Shown here: piece by piece, positions 43,903-53,788 of the stretch | Position numbering within the stretch: position 1 is the stretch's first letter | Layout of the letters: each line of letters starts with the position of its first letter | Assembly (NCBI RefSeq): GCF_900167955.1 | Contig: NZ_FUYK01000003.1 | Span: forward strand, 1-64,000 | Origin: Candidatus Nitrosotalea bavarica | GTDB taxonomy: Archaea > Thermoproteota > Nitrososphaeria > Nitrososphaerales > Nitrosopumilaceae | Reading direction: 5' to 3' | Length of the DNA: 64,000 bases | Made by a program: the position numbers and the translations under genes | Notes under the pieces: model-generated | What the model was told of the DNA's origin: nothing | What the model saw: only the letters and a program-made list of their open reading frames with translations | Databases searched by the model: none

Positions 43903-46137
43903 TTACTGATGTTGTTCTTTTTCTGCCGATAAAACAGCTTTACGGATTTTGTTGACTGCGTCCATGTTACATGAAACACTCCTTATCCCCCACTTGACAA
44001 GCTGTTTTACCATTTCTGGATTGCTCCCAGCTTCGCCACATATCGAACTCTCAACGTTATACTTGTTACAAATGTCAATTACATGGTGAAGCATGTACAA
44101 AACAGATGGATGAAATTCAGAGTGCAACTTTGCAATCTTTGTATTGTTCCTATCAACTCCCAAGGTAAGCATAGTTAGGTCATTTGTTCCAAAGCTTGCA
44201 AAGTCAATACCTTCCTTGCAGAATTCTTCCATATCTAATACACAAGCCGGAGTTTCAACCATTATCCCCAAATCAAAATTGTCGCCCATTTCAATTTCAT
44301 TAGCAATCTCTCTTGCCTTTCTAAACTCATCAACTGAAATTAAAAATGGAAGCATCACATGAATATTATCAAGCCCTTCTGCACGCATTCTCTTTATTGC
44401 TTCAAATTCTGCTTTTAGTAATTCAGGTTCATCCAAACTCCTCCTTATTCCGTGCCATCCAAGCATCGGATTATCTTCATGAGGCTCTGCATCCCCACCT
44501 TCCAGATTTCTAAACTCGTCACTTCTTGCGTCCAAAGTTCTAACCCATACTGGCTTTGGATAAAATTTAGCAGCTATTGGTTTTATCCCATTTGTCAAAA
44601 TCTTGATGTATTCCTCAGATCTACCTTCACGAACAAGTTTTGCAGGATGGATTCCAGATTTAGTGACCATGTGTTCTATTCGTAGCAATCCAACACCATC
44701 TGTTCTTGAAGCAACATCCATCTTGTCTGCAAAAACAAGATTCACTTTGACTTTGGTTTGTGTTTTTTCAACATGTATTGGTTCACTTGTTTTTGTTGTA
44801 CTGATAGAAACAGATCCCTCGTAAACTATGCCAGCATATGCATCTACAGTAACAATTTGTCCATCTTTCAAAATGCTTGTTCCATTTCCAGTGCCGACTA
44901 TAGCTGGCAATCCCATCTCACGTGATACAATAGCAGCATGAGATGTGGCGCCTCCAAGATCTGTTATAATTGCAGCAGACTTGCTCATCTTTGGAACAAG
45001 GTCTGGCGAAGTCATTATGGTGACCAGTATATCCCCCTCCTCAATCTTGGCAATCTCGCTGATATTTTTTACAATCTTTACTTTACCAATTGCAATTCCA
45101 GGAGATGCGCCCATTCCCTGCAATATCTTGACTCCTGTAATCTTTCCTTCACTTGTCTTTGCCTTTGTTGTAACAGGTCTGGTCTGGACAATTCTCATGT
45201 TGTACTGTTCAATTGCAAACTCTACATCTTGGGGTTTTCCATAATACTCTTCGAGTTGTTTTCCATACTTTACTAGTTTAGAAATCTCGTCATCAGTTAG
45301 AACTTGGGCACTAATTTTTTCATCAGATATCTTTACCTGAATTGATTTTCCAGTAGCATGATCTCTAACCAGTGCAATTGGTTTTTGACCTATTTTTTTC
45401 TCTAAAACTTTTCCTGTTTTATCTACCATGTAATGATCAGGTGAGACCTCACCCAGTACAAGATATTCTCCCAAACCCCAGATGGATTCTATTATCATAA
45501 CATTTTCTCCCGAGATAGGGTCTACAGTAAACATCACACCTGACTTGTCAGAGTTTACCATTCTCTGTACAACAACTGCTATGCTTGGGTTTTTGAAATT
45601 GTTTTTCGCCCTGTAGAAAATGGCACGTGGTTCATAAAGAGATGCCCAGCATTCCTGTACAGATTTTACAAGATTTGCGGCGTGTTTTATATTTAGAAAG
45701 CTTGCCTGCTGTCCAGCAAATGATGTTCCAGGCAAGTCTTCTGCAGTAGCAGAACTTCTAACTGCGACAAATTCATCATCATCTTCAGTCAAATCAGCCG
45801 CGGATTTATTGTCTGCATGAGACAGTTTCTTGTAAGAAACTATAATCTCGCTCTTTATTTCATTAGGAAAGTCAAGAGAAATAATTAGTTCCTTGATTTT
45901 CTTGGAGGTGGACATTAGCATGTTGGTATCCTCAACATTGAGCACCTCTAACATCATCTTGATTTTATCTGAAACACTATGAAACTGGATTAATCTTTCA
46001 AATGCAGCTGTAGTTATAACAAATCCTGATGGAACTGGCAGACCGATTCGAATCATTTCTCCCATGTTTGCGCCCTTGCCACCTGCAATAGGGATGTCGT
46101 CCTTTGTTACATCCTCAAGCCAGCGAACATATTTCAT
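43903..46137 (-). CDS. ppsA: Phosphoenolpyruvate synthase
   Basis: 744 aa. The N-terminal ATP-grasp domain has GGKGANMGEM and FVAVRSSATAEDLPGTSFAGQ. The phosphohistidine domain has the swivelling His in LGGATSHAAIVSREMG. The C-terminal PEP/pyruvate barrel has GTNDLTMLTLGVDRN and SICGEAGS. It makes PEP from pyruvate and ATP for gluconeogenesis, essential in an autotroph fixing carbon to acetyl-CoA. Length is normal. Confidence 0.96.
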   Translation of the reverse strand: MKYVRWLEDVTKDDIPIAGGKGANMGEMIRIGLPVPSGFVITTAAFERLIQFHSVSDKIKMMLEVLNVEDTNMLMSTSKKIKELIISLDFPNEIKSEIIVSYKKLSHADNKSAADLTEDDDEFVAVRSSATAEDLPGTSFAGQQASFLNIKHAANLVKSVQECWASLYEPRAIFYRAKNNFKNPSIAVVVQRMVNSDKSGVMFTVDPISGENVMIIESIWGLGEYLVLGEVSPDHYMVDKTGKVLEKKIGQKPIALVRDHATGKSIQVKISDEKISAQVLTDDEISKLVKYGKQLEEYYGKPQDVEFAIEQYNMRIVQTRPVTTKAKTSEGKITGVKILQGMGASPGIAIGKVKIVKNISEIAKIEEGDILVTIMTSPDLVPKMSKSAAIITDLGGATSHAAIVSREMGLPAIVGTGNGTSILKDGQIVTVDAYAGIVYEGSVSISTTKTSEPIHVEKTQTKVKVNLVFADKMDVASRTDGVGLLRIEHMVTKSGIHPAKLVREGRSEEYIKILTNGIKPIAAKFYPKPVWVRTLDARSDEFRNLEGGDAEPHEDNPMLGWHGIRRSLDEPELLKAEFEAIKRMRAEGLDNIHVMLPFLISVDEFRKAREIANEIEMGDNFDLGIMVETPACVLDMEEFCKEGIDFASFGTNDLTMLTLGVDRNNTKIAKLHSEFHPSVLYMLHHVIDICNKYNVESSICGEAGSNPEMVKQLVKWGIRSVSCNMDAVNKIRKAVLSAEKEQHQ

Positions 46138-46265
46138 TGGTTATAGTTGATTCTTGCATGGATAACTATTTTGGCATTATTTCTGCTGGAAATTTTAATT
46201 GATAGAACTATCCATCTGCCTCATTGACAAATTATCAATCAAACTTGCTTTTAGTTGAATTGTAA

Positions 46266-46285
46266 AATTATCATTTGTGATAATT
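46266..46285. promoter_or_regulatory. Inverted repeat upstream of the S2P-CBS gene
   Basis: AATTATCATTTGTGATAATT is an 8-bp perfect inverted repeat with a 4-nt loop, about 50 nt before the S2P-CBS gene start. Core TTATCATTTGYGATAA matches the site before the CBS gene at 30710. Confidence 0.6.
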
Positions 46286-46336
46286 ACACTGACAGACTAA
46301 AAGGATCATATACACAGTAGGTATCAAGGTAATATC

Positions 46337-47500
46337 ATGTCTCTTCAAATAGGTCATATCAAAGGAATCAGCATTCGTTTACATTTTACGCTAATCATCA
46401 CTTTTGTCCTAATTGATTGGACTCTATCCACATATTTTATGCCAGATTATGTCAAAGGTCTTAGACCTGTGAGTTACTGGCTAATGGGTTCTGCTGGAAG
46501 TGTGCTTTTATTTTTCTCAATTTTATTACACGAGCTAGCACATTCAATGGTTGCAAAAAGGTATAACATACCTGTAAAAAGTATCACATTATTTATTTTC
46601 GGCGGAGTATCAGATATTGCAAAAGAGCCTACTGATTTTCATCAAGAGTTTAAGATGTCAATTGCAGGCCCACTTGCAAGTTTTGCATTAGGAGGAATCT
46701 TTGCTTTCTTTTACTGGGCCGTCTCAAGTGAAAGTTCTGGCAATGTCATTTCATATCTTGCGCAAATCAAAGGAGTCTTGTTCTATGCTGCAATGGCAAA
46801 CATCATACTTGGTGCATTTAATCTAGTTCCTGCATTTCCTCTTGATGGCGGTAGAGTTTTACGAGCAGCACTGGTAAGATGGAAAAAGGATTATCATGAT
46901 GCAACAAAGATTGCAACATCAATTGGCGTACTGATATCATATGCATTCATGGGATTGGGATTTATGATACTCATCAATGGTGATTTTGTCGGCGGTTTGT
47001 GGATATTATTAATAGGCTGGTTTTTGCACAATGGTGCCCAGTCATACATGTCACAATTTGAGCTAACATCTGCATTAAAAGGAATAATTGTTGGAAATAT
47101 CATGAACACTGAAATAATATCTGTTAGGCGGGACATGTCTCTTGATTTTGTACTAGAGAATTTTTTTATGACCAGTATGAAAAGCGAACTCCCAGTAACA
47201 GATGAGCGAGGCTATCTTTTAGGAATGATCACTCTAAAGGACACACTAAACATTCCAGAAAATAAAAGAGGTACTGTTACAGTTCAGGATATAATGATTC
47301 AAACAGAACATCTTGCAATAATGCAGCCAGATACAGAAGTTGAAAAAGCTTTCATACAAATGGTACAAAAGCGTGTTGGAAAGATCTTTGTATGTGACAA
47401 AGATGGAAAACTTTTTGGAGTTGTAAGTAAAACAGACATTATAGAACTTGCAAGTGAGCGACAAAAATATCTTCGTGAGATAAAGAGGACAAGTTCATGA
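46337..47500 (+). CDS. Site-2 protease-like (M50) metalloprotease with two CBS domains
   Basis: 387 aa, about six membrane helices. Zinc site HELAHS (H65, E66, H69) and third ligand Asp in NLVPAFPLDGGRVLRA. C-terminal CBS pair at about 250-380 (VGNIMNTEIISV, VQDIMIQTEHLAI). It cleaves membrane proteins; the CBS pair probably senses adenylates. Co-directional with Usp (4-nt overlap or close) and H+-ATPase, suggesting an energy/stress operon. Confidence 0.93.
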   Translation: MSLQIGHIKGISIRLHFTLIITFVLIDWTLSTYFMPDYVKGLRPVSYWLMGSAGSVLLFFSILLHELAHSMVAKRYNIPVKSITLFIFGGVSDIAKEPTDFHQEFKMSIAGPLASFALGGIFAFFYWAVSSESSGNVISYLAQIKGVLFYAAMANIILGAFNLVPAFPLDGGRVLRAALVRWKKDYHDATKIATSIGVLISYAFMGLGFMILINGDFVGGLWILLIGWFLHNGAQSYMSQFELTSALKGIIVGNIMNTEIISVRRDMSLDFVLENFFMTSMKSELPVTDERGYLLGMITLKDTLNIPENKRGTVTVQDIMIQTEHLAIMQPDTEVEKAFIQMVQKRVGKIFVCDKDGKLFGVVSKTDIIELASERQKYLREIKRTSS

Positions 47501-47514
47501 ATAATGTAGCAAGT

Positions 47515-47946
47515 ATGTCAAAGATACTCGTTGCAATTGATGGTTCTGAATTATCATTAAAAGCAGCAGATTATGCCATAGAGTTTGCAAAAAAGTACAA
47601 CTCTAAACTCATTATTTTACATGTCATTCATGTACATGCTGCAGGACTAGCATATGCAACAGAATCGATATTCAAACAATTCATTGAGAAAAGCAAAAAG
47701 GAATCTGAAGAGTGGTTTAATGCAATAGGTAAAAAAGCTAAAGAACTGGGAGTAGAAATAAAGGCTGAGACAGTAGAAGAAATCTATTCAGTTCCAGGAG
47801 CAATTATCAAACGTGCTGAAGAAGAGGATGCAGATGTCATCATCATAGGCGGTACTGGCAAATCTGGTTTTAAGCAATTTTTACTCGGCAGTGTTGCAAC
47901 CGACGTGGTAAGATATTCAAAATATCCTGTGTTTGTAATTAAATAG
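47515..47946 (+). CDS. Universal stress protein (UspA family)
   Basis: 143 aa from the ATG at 47515 (MSKILVAIDGSELSLKAA); the ATG at 47497, which overlaps the S2P stop, is the alternative. ATP-binding motif GGTGKSGFKQFLLGSVATDV. Seven nt precede the H+-ATPase gene. Likely adenylate-binding partner or regulator in this operon. Confidence 0.92.
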   Translation: MSKILVAIDGSELSLKAADYAIEFAKKYNSKLIILHVIHVHAAGLAYATESIFKQFIEKSKKESEEWFNAIGKKAKELGVEIKAETVEEIYSVPGAIIKRAEEEDADVIIIGGTGKSGFKQFLLGSVATDVVRYSKYPVFVIK

Positions 47947-47952
47947 ATTGCA

Positions 47953-50406
47953 ATGACAAGTCCCTTTCACAAGTCTCTTACTGCTGACGAAATTAAAAAA
48001 TCTACAGTGGATGATCTTTTTTTAGTCTTGTCCACAGGAAAAACTGGAATCAATTCTCATGAGGCAAAGAACCGGTTGGAAGAATATGGACACAATGAGA
48101 TTGAAGAAAAAAAGATAAATCCTTTTAGAAAGCTTCTCGGTTATTTTTGGGGCCCAATTCCATTCATGATAGAGGCAGCTGCAATAATCTCTGCGATTAT
48201 TTCTCATTGGGAAGATTTTTGGATAATAATATCACTGCTTTTGATAAATGGAATAGTTGCATTCTTTCAGGAACACAAGGCCGACAATGCAATAAATTTA
48301 CTAAAACAGAAACTATCCATTAGATCAAGAGCACTACGTGATGGCAAATGGGTTGAGCTTTCATCTCAAGAGATTGTACCAGGCGATGTCATACGTGTTC
48401 GACTAGGGGATATCATTCCAGCAGATGCCAAACTCTTTGATGGTGAATATCTTGATGTAGACGAGTCTGCCCTTACGGGAGAGTCACTGCCCGTGGAAAA
48501 ACATGTAGAAGATGTTGTCTATTCTAGCTCCATCGTACAAAAAGGTGAGATGAATGCACTTGTTGTTTCCACAGGGATGAGGACATTTTTTGGAAAGACT
48601 GCAAAACTTGTTGGGGAGGCAAGAACTAAAAGTCATTTCCAAAAAGCATTAATGAAAATAGGAAATTATCTTATTGCACTTGCAGTAGGACTAATCGCAC
48701 TTGTCTTTCTAGTGGCAATGTTCAGACACGAGAGCCTTCTTGAAACTCTACAATTTGCATTGGTGCTAATGATTGCCTCAATACCAGCAGCACTACCGGC
48801 TGTATTGTCAGTAACCATGGCTGTGGGCGCAACAGTTCTTGCAAAAAAACAGGCTCTTGTCAGCAAGCTTACTGCAATAGAAGAGATGGCAGGAGTTGAT
48901 ATTTTATGTGCAGATAAAACTGGAACGCTGACAAAAAACGAGTTAAGTGTTGCAGAGCTTGTTACATTTGATAAATTCACAGACTCTGATCTTTTGATGT
49001 TTGCTACTCTTGCATCAAGGGGAGAAGATACAGATCATATTGACAATGCAATCATTGCAAGAGCCAAGGCCTCAGGTGTCTTGGAAAAATCCAAGCCTTA
49101 CAAACAGATTTCTTTCAAACCATTTGATCCAATAATAAAAAGAGTTGAATCCAAAATAGAAGATAATTCGGGAAAAGAATTCATGGTGTCAAAGGGCGCA
49201 CCCCAATCAATACTTGCCCTTGTGCTAAACAAAGACGACATATCTGCAAAAGTAGATGAAAGTGTAAGAAGACTTGCATCCAAAGGATACCGCTCTCTTG
49301 GAGTGGCAAGGACAAATTTGCAAGGAGTCTGGGAGTTTGTAGGAATTATCTCATTGCATGATCCTCCAAGAGAAGATTCCAAGGAGACCATCAAGACTGC
49401 CAAGACCCTGGGTATCAATATCAAGATGATAACAGGTGACCACATTGATATTGCAAAAGAGATTGCAAGAGAGTTGAATCTTGGTACAAACATACAAGAT
49501 GCATCTCAAATAATTGACAAGACAGACCAGGAGATCCAAAGTGTTGTTGAGCAGGCAGATGGTTTTGCTCAAGTCTTTCCTGAGCACAAGTACAAGATAG
49601 TAGGGGCATTACAGGCAAAAGGACACATTGTGGGCATGACAGGAGACGGAGTAAATGATGCCCCCGCCTTAAAGAAGGCAGATGTCGGAATTGCAGTCTT
49701 TGGTGCAACCGATGTTGCAAAATCTGCAGCACATATCGTTCTTACCCAACCTGGAATTTCGGTCATCATAGACGCAATCCAAGAAAGCCGCAAAATATTC
49801 CAGCGAATGAATAATTATGCGATATACAGAATCAGTGAAACTATCAGGATCCTTTTCTTTTTAGTATTTTCCATAATTGCTTTCAGCTTTTATCCAATTA
49901 CTCCACTGATGATCGTCTTGCTTGCTATCTTAAACGATTTACCCATTATGACTATTGCTTATGACAATGTAAAGATCTCAACTAGCCCAGAGAGATGGGA
50001 TATGAGAAAAATTTTAGGAATTGCCACAGGTCTTGGCATAATAGGAGTAGTTTCTACATTTGTACTCCTATACATAGGAATGAACGTTTTTGATTTGAAG
50101 ACAGGTCCATTGCAATCATTAATTTATTTGAAGTTGTCAGTTGCAGGTCACATGTTATTTTTTGTTGCAAGAACGCGTGGTCATTTTTGGACAGTGAAAC
50201 CTGCGTTGAAATTATTTTTGGCAATCATTGTAACACAGACGATTGCGACAATAATTACTGCCCAAGGAATTTTGGTACCTGCAATAGGATGGAATAATGC
50301 GTTATTTGTTTGGGGGTATGCACTGGCATGGTTTTTGATAACGGACTTTGTGAAAGGTCCAATCTACAAGTTGTTGGAACGTAAGGGATCGAATTTGCTC
50401 AAGTAG
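47953..50406 (+). CDS. P3A-type (plasma-membrane) H+-ATPase
   Basis: 817 aa. The phosphorylated Asp is D321 in CADKTGTLTKNE. Other hallmarks are LTGESLPVEK, MITGDHIDIAKE and GMTGDGVNDAPALKKADVGIAV. Helix 4 has IASIPAALPAVL. Ten membrane helices expected. It lacks the long regulatory C-terminus of fungal and plant pumps. It extrudes protons at ATP cost, fitting life at low pH; K+ or Mg2+ pumps are less likely given the PMA-like signature. Confidence 0.94.
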   Translation: MTSPFHKSLTADEIKKSTVDDLFLVLSTGKTGINSHEAKNRLEEYGHNEIEEKKINPFRKLLGYFWGPIPFMIEAAAIISAIISHWEDFWIIISLLLINGIVAFFQEHKADNAINLLKQKLSIRSRALRDGKWVELSSQEIVPGDVIRVRLGDIIPADAKLFDGEYLDVDESALTGESLPVEKHVEDVVYSSSIVQKGEMNALVVSTGMRTFFGKTAKLVGEARTKSHFQKALMKIGNYLIALAVGLIALVFLVAMFRHESLLETLQFALVLMIASIPAALPAVLSVTMAVGATVLAKKQALVSKLTAIEEMAGVDILCADKTGTLTKNELSVAELVTFDKFTDSDLLMFATLASRGEDTDHIDNAIIARAKASGVLEKSKPYKQISFKPFDPIIKRVESKIEDNSGKEFMVSKGAPQSILALVLNKDDISAKVDESVRRLASKGYRSLGVARTNLQGVWEFVGIISLHDPPREDSKETIKTAKTLGINIKMITGDHIDIAKEIARELNLGTNIQDASQIIDKTDQEIQSVVEQADGFAQVFPEHKYKIVGALQAKGHIVGMTGDGVNDAPALKKADVGIAVFGATDVAKSAAHIVLTQPGISVIIDAIQESRKIFQRMNNYAIYRISETIRILFFLVFSIIAFSFYPITPLMIVLLAILNDLPIMTIAYDNVKISTSPERWDMRKILGIATGLGIIGVVSTFVLLYIGMNVFDLKTGPLQSLIYLKLSVAGHMLFFVARTRGHFWTVKPALKLFLAIIVTQTIATIITAQGILVPAIGWNNALFVWGYALAWFLITDFVKGPIYKLLERKGSNLLK

Positions 50407-50450
50407 GTTTTCAGGTTTGAGATTAATCGTATGGTTTAAGACTCGAGAAG

Positions 50451-51791
50451 GTGCTTTCAACGGCAGTGTCACTTTCGTTTCCCCTTACTGCATTTAACAA
50501 GATGTTAGAGTCCAATCCATACTATGATTACATGTTAAAGGGATTTGAATTTGCGGTAAAATACAATTCTGCACTTTTTGACGCAGGCTCAAAGGCATTT
50601 GAGACTTTTCTTAGTACAAGAAATGGAACAGCACAGAACATAAGAAAAACTATTAGATCTTCCTTTGATGTTACTCTACGAGATGATCTAAACGATGACG
50701 CACTGGCATCAAGTATGACAGATTATGTCGAAGCTTGGACAAAACTATGTGAACTTTTTGGATTTAGTCAATTTACTGCAAATTCCTATGACCTCTTCTC
50801 TTATGCAAACAGAATGCTTGAACCGTTAAGAGACAACGTCAATCGAACGCCATCGGAGGTCATAGAGATGAAAGGCAGGTTCAATCTGCTCCATTACACA
50901 TCCGATCTTCCCACTATGCACAAAACCCCTCTCCTTGTAGTAGGCTCGCTTATCAACAGATACTACATTTTGGATCTGTTACCTAATGTAAGCATAATAA
51001 AAAATCTCCAAAGACAAGGCTTTGACATTTATGCAACGGATTGGGGAACCCCCAAGTCATTTGACAAGGACTTGACACTTGAAACATATGCAGAAGAATA
51101 TGTAGAAAATGCAGTAGAAAAAGTCAAGGAAGTAACAGGTGCTGACAAGGTATCACTATTAGGTTACTGCTGGGGAGGAATTTTTGCGCTAATCTATTCT
51201 TCCACACATCAAGAGAATGTCAAGAATTTAATTTTGCATGCAACTCCAGTTGACATCAACAAGGAAAAGACAATAATAGAAAACTGGACTGCCCATCTCA
51301 ATGCCGACAATCTTGTTGACACATTTGGCAATATACCAGGCTGGCTCATCAACCTTGCATTTCTCTTACGTGATCCAGTGCAAACAATACTAAAGTATCC
51401 AAGGTATTTCAGCGAACCCCGAAGCCGTGATGAGATTACACAGTTTTTTGCAATTGAGACATGGTTATACGACAGTACACCAATAATAGGAGGAGTTTAT
51501 CGTGAGATAATTGATCAAGTGTATAGAAAAAACCTTTTGATAAAAAATCAGATGAAGGTAGGTTCCGATATTATAAATTTGAAAAATATTACAATACCAG
51601 TTCTGGATATAGTTGGCACCAGTGATGATCTGGTACCTCCATCAGCAAGCACATCTGTAATTAATGTGATAGGTAGTACAGACAAAAAACTAATTGAATT
51701 TCCAACAGGACATGTTGGTTTGTGTATAGGTACAGGCGCACATGAGAAATTATGGCCAGAGGTTGGAAAGTGGCTTGCCCAAAGGTCCTAA
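50451..51791 (+). CDS. phaC: Class III poly(3-hydroxyalkanoate) synthase
   Basis: 446 aa from a GTG start. The catalytic Cys is C240 in the lipase-like box GYCWGG. Asp is in DIVGTSDDLVP and His in TGHVGLCIG, completing the triad. It polymerises (R)-3-hydroxyacyl-CoA into PHA granules. Class III enzymes need a PhaE partner, not identified next to it. Follows the H+-ATPase by 44 nt. Confidence 0.93.
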   Translation: MLSTAVSLSFPLTAFNKMLESNPYYDYMLKGFEFAVKYNSALFDAGSKAFETFLSTRNGTAQNIRKTIRSSFDVTLRDDLNDDALASSMTDYVEAWTKLCELFGFSQFTANSYDLFSYANRMLEPLRDNVNRTPSEVIEMKGRFNLLHYTSDLPTMHKTPLLVVGSLINRYYILDLLPNVSIIKNLQRQGFDIYATDWGTPKSFDKDLTLETYAEEYVENAVEKVKEVTGADKVSLLGYCWGGIFALIYSSTHQENVKNLILHATPVDINKEKTIIENWTAHLNADNLVDTFGNIPGWLINLAFLLRDPVQTILKYPRYFSEPRSRDEITQFFAIETWLYDSTPIIGGVYREIIDQVYRKNLLIKNQMKVGSDIINLKNITIPVLDIVGTSDDLVPPSASTSVINVIGSTDKKLIEFPTGHVGLCIGTGAHEKLWPEVGKWLAQRS

Positions 51792-51871
51792 GATTTTACA
51801 TGCGGTTTAATTCTTGTAGGCGATAATTTTTCTTCAAGAAAAATATCAACACCATTGAAATTTTATTTGTT

Positions 51872-52699
51872 TTATTGTAAAATTTGTCTTGAGAGACTCT
51901 GTAGTCTTTCTAGTCTTCTGCATGATATTCCAGTTCGATTAGATAACAAACCCAAATTTGCTTTTATCAAATCTCTTATTAACATCATATTATTTCTTGC
52001 AAAAGATGCAAGTTCAAATTTGTTTAATCCAAGAATCGTAATGGGATATAGACCCTTTTCTTCAATCATCATTTCAAGACTTTTCTCTGGAGGATATCGC
52101 CAAGAAATTATTTTCTGACCTATGCAGCGAGCATATGTTCGTGCGTCATCAGATAATTTAGTATTACATATCAACATCTCATGTTTGTATTTATCTTCAA
52201 GATCTAAAAATCTTGCATGCGTATACAAGGATTCTTTGAGTCCAGTATACAGTCCGGATTGATTATGATATTTGCATTCAATTAGATATTTTTCTCCGCT
52301 AGAAACAAGCTCTGTAATGAGATCAATTTCATGATGTACACATTTACCTTGTACTATGGCTCCAATTGATAAAACATTATGACCATAGGCACCAAGTATT
52401 TCTCCCACATACGTCTCAAATCCATACCCTGCAGGCCCCATTCTCATGATGGATTCTTTTAGGCGATACTTGTGTCGAATTATAGTGCCGTCGTCTTCAA
52501 TTTTGAGGTAATTTAGAACCATTTTGTAAATTTCAGATGTCTTCATGTCATCGTATATCTTCTGAGATATCCCATCAGCTATTCTCTTTGCAGCCTTTCT
52601 GCTTGCCCCAGCCCTGATACATGTTTCTCGTAGTTTGAATTTGTTAAATGGCACTCGGGCACCATTTGCTTTGATAATCCAGATAGTTTTTTGACTCAT
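51872..52699 (-). CDS. ATP-cone plus PD-(D/E)XK (Mrr-like) nuclease-fold protein
   Basis: 275 aa from the ATG at 52699 (MSQKTIWIIKANG). Residues 1-90 are an ATP-cone (KANGARVPFNKFKLRETCIRA). Residues 95-205 hold the nuclease core: GFETYVGEILGAYG, then HEIDLITELV and LIECKYHNQSG, giving Asp-(x)n-Glu-x-Lys. A helical C-terminal region with SRQILQ ends it. Nucleotide-controlled DNA cleavage or binding is implied. Divergent from the AMP phosphorylase relic. Confidence 0.82.
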   Translation of the reverse strand: MSQKTIWIIKANGARVPFNKFKLRETCIRAGASRKAAKRIADGISQKIYDDMKTSEIYKMVLNYLKIEDDGTIIRHKYRLKESIMRMGPAGYGFETYVGEILGAYGHNVLSIGAIVQGKCVHHEIDLITELVSSGEKYLIECKYHNQSGLYTGLKESLYTHARFLDLEDKYKHEMLICNTKLSDDARTYARCIGQKIISWRYPPEKSLEMMIEEKGLYPITILGLNKFELASFARNNMMLIRDLIKANLGLLSNRTGISCRRLERLQSLSRQILQ

Positions 52700-52829
52700 G
52701 ATGAGAAACTCCACTCTAGTCGTAAAAAGTTATCTGAGAATTATTGTAGAACATCGTGAACATCCAAGGTTTACAATCAAAGATGAAAATTGTACTCAAA
52801 TGATATATCCTACAGAAAATAGAAAAATC

Positions 52830-53117
52830 ATGAAAATGCAGTTAAGAGTTGATATTATAGGAATAGAATCGGGCGGAAAACCAATAGTTTTTCTAAACAA
52901 GCATGATGCCGACGAGGTTGGGGTGACCGCATTAGGAAGAATCATAGTAAATTCAAAAAGAAAAGAGACAACTGCAATTGTTAATATTTCTACAACTTAT
53001 GTCAAGAAAGGTTCCATTGGAGTAAATGACGAGGTAAGAAAAAAACTTGATCTTAGACAAAACTCATGGAAAAGCGAGCCAAAATGTTACACGATCTTGG
53101 ATGGGAATATGCAATGA
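52830..53117 (+). pseudogene. N-terminal fragment of archaeal AMP phosphorylase
   Basis: From the ATG at 52830 about 75 residues match the small N-terminal domain of archaeal AMP phosphorylase (DeoA-type): MQLRVDIIGIESGGKPIVFL, then NKHDADEVGV and TYVKKGSIGVNDEVRKKLDL. After about 53050 the frame reads out-of-frame RuBisCO sequence and stops at 53117. The catalytic thymidine-phosphorylase-like domains (about 420 residues) are missing. The normal enzyme splits AMP to ribose 1,5-bisphosphate and adenine. Confidence 0.78.
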
Positions 53118-53695
53118 TAGATGTAGTAACTGTAGGAGTATCTGCAGTGCAGACCTTGCGTGAGGTATGTCAAGATTATAGACTTGCAATTCATGCTCAT
53201 CGAGCCATGCATGCGGCTTTTGACAGAAATCCGAAACATGGAATCACAATGCTAGTTCTTGCAAAGATAATGAGAATGATTGGAGTTGATCAGATACACA
53301 TAGGGACTATAGTTGGCAAACTGGTTGGAAGTAAAGATGAAGTTCTGGATATCAAAGATGAGATTACATCCAAGAACATACTTGAAAAAAATCTCAAAGG
53401 AGAACAGCAAATGCTTTCGCAGGACTGGACAAACTTTAAACCAGTATTACCCATCTCGTCGGGCGGATTACATCCAGGTTTACTGCCATCTGTTATGAAT
53501 ATTCTTGGAGATGACATAGGACTACTTGTAAGCGGAGGAATTCATGGCCATCCACAAGGGACTAGATCTGGTGCAAAGGCTGCAATGCAGGCAATTGAAT
53601 CTACCATGCAAGAAATACCTTTACAGGTGTATGCAAAAACTCATCTTGAATTAAAGCAATCTCTTGGCAAATGGGGCTTTAGAAAGCCAAAATGA
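53066..53695 (+). pseudogene. rbcL: C-terminal fragment of form III RuBisCO large subunit
   Basis: 209 codons from an ATG at 53066. Typical form III segments are MEKRAKMLHDLGWEYAMIDV, IHAHRAMHAAFDRNPKHGI, GVDQIHIGTIVGKLVG, SSGGLHPGLLPSVMN and GGIHGHPQGTRSGAKAA. The N-terminal half, with the carbamylated Lys and Mg-binding Asp/Glu, is gone; upstream of 53057 the frame is closed by stops. A functional carboxylase is not possible from this piece. It sits in another frame than the preceding AMP phosphorylase piece. Confidence 0.85.
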
Positions 53696-53788
53696 AAGAT
53701 ACCAGTCAAATAAAAAACTGAATTGATTGATTATCATATTTGATATTTAATCGCTCAAGTAAAATACCATGAATTATAGATTATATTC

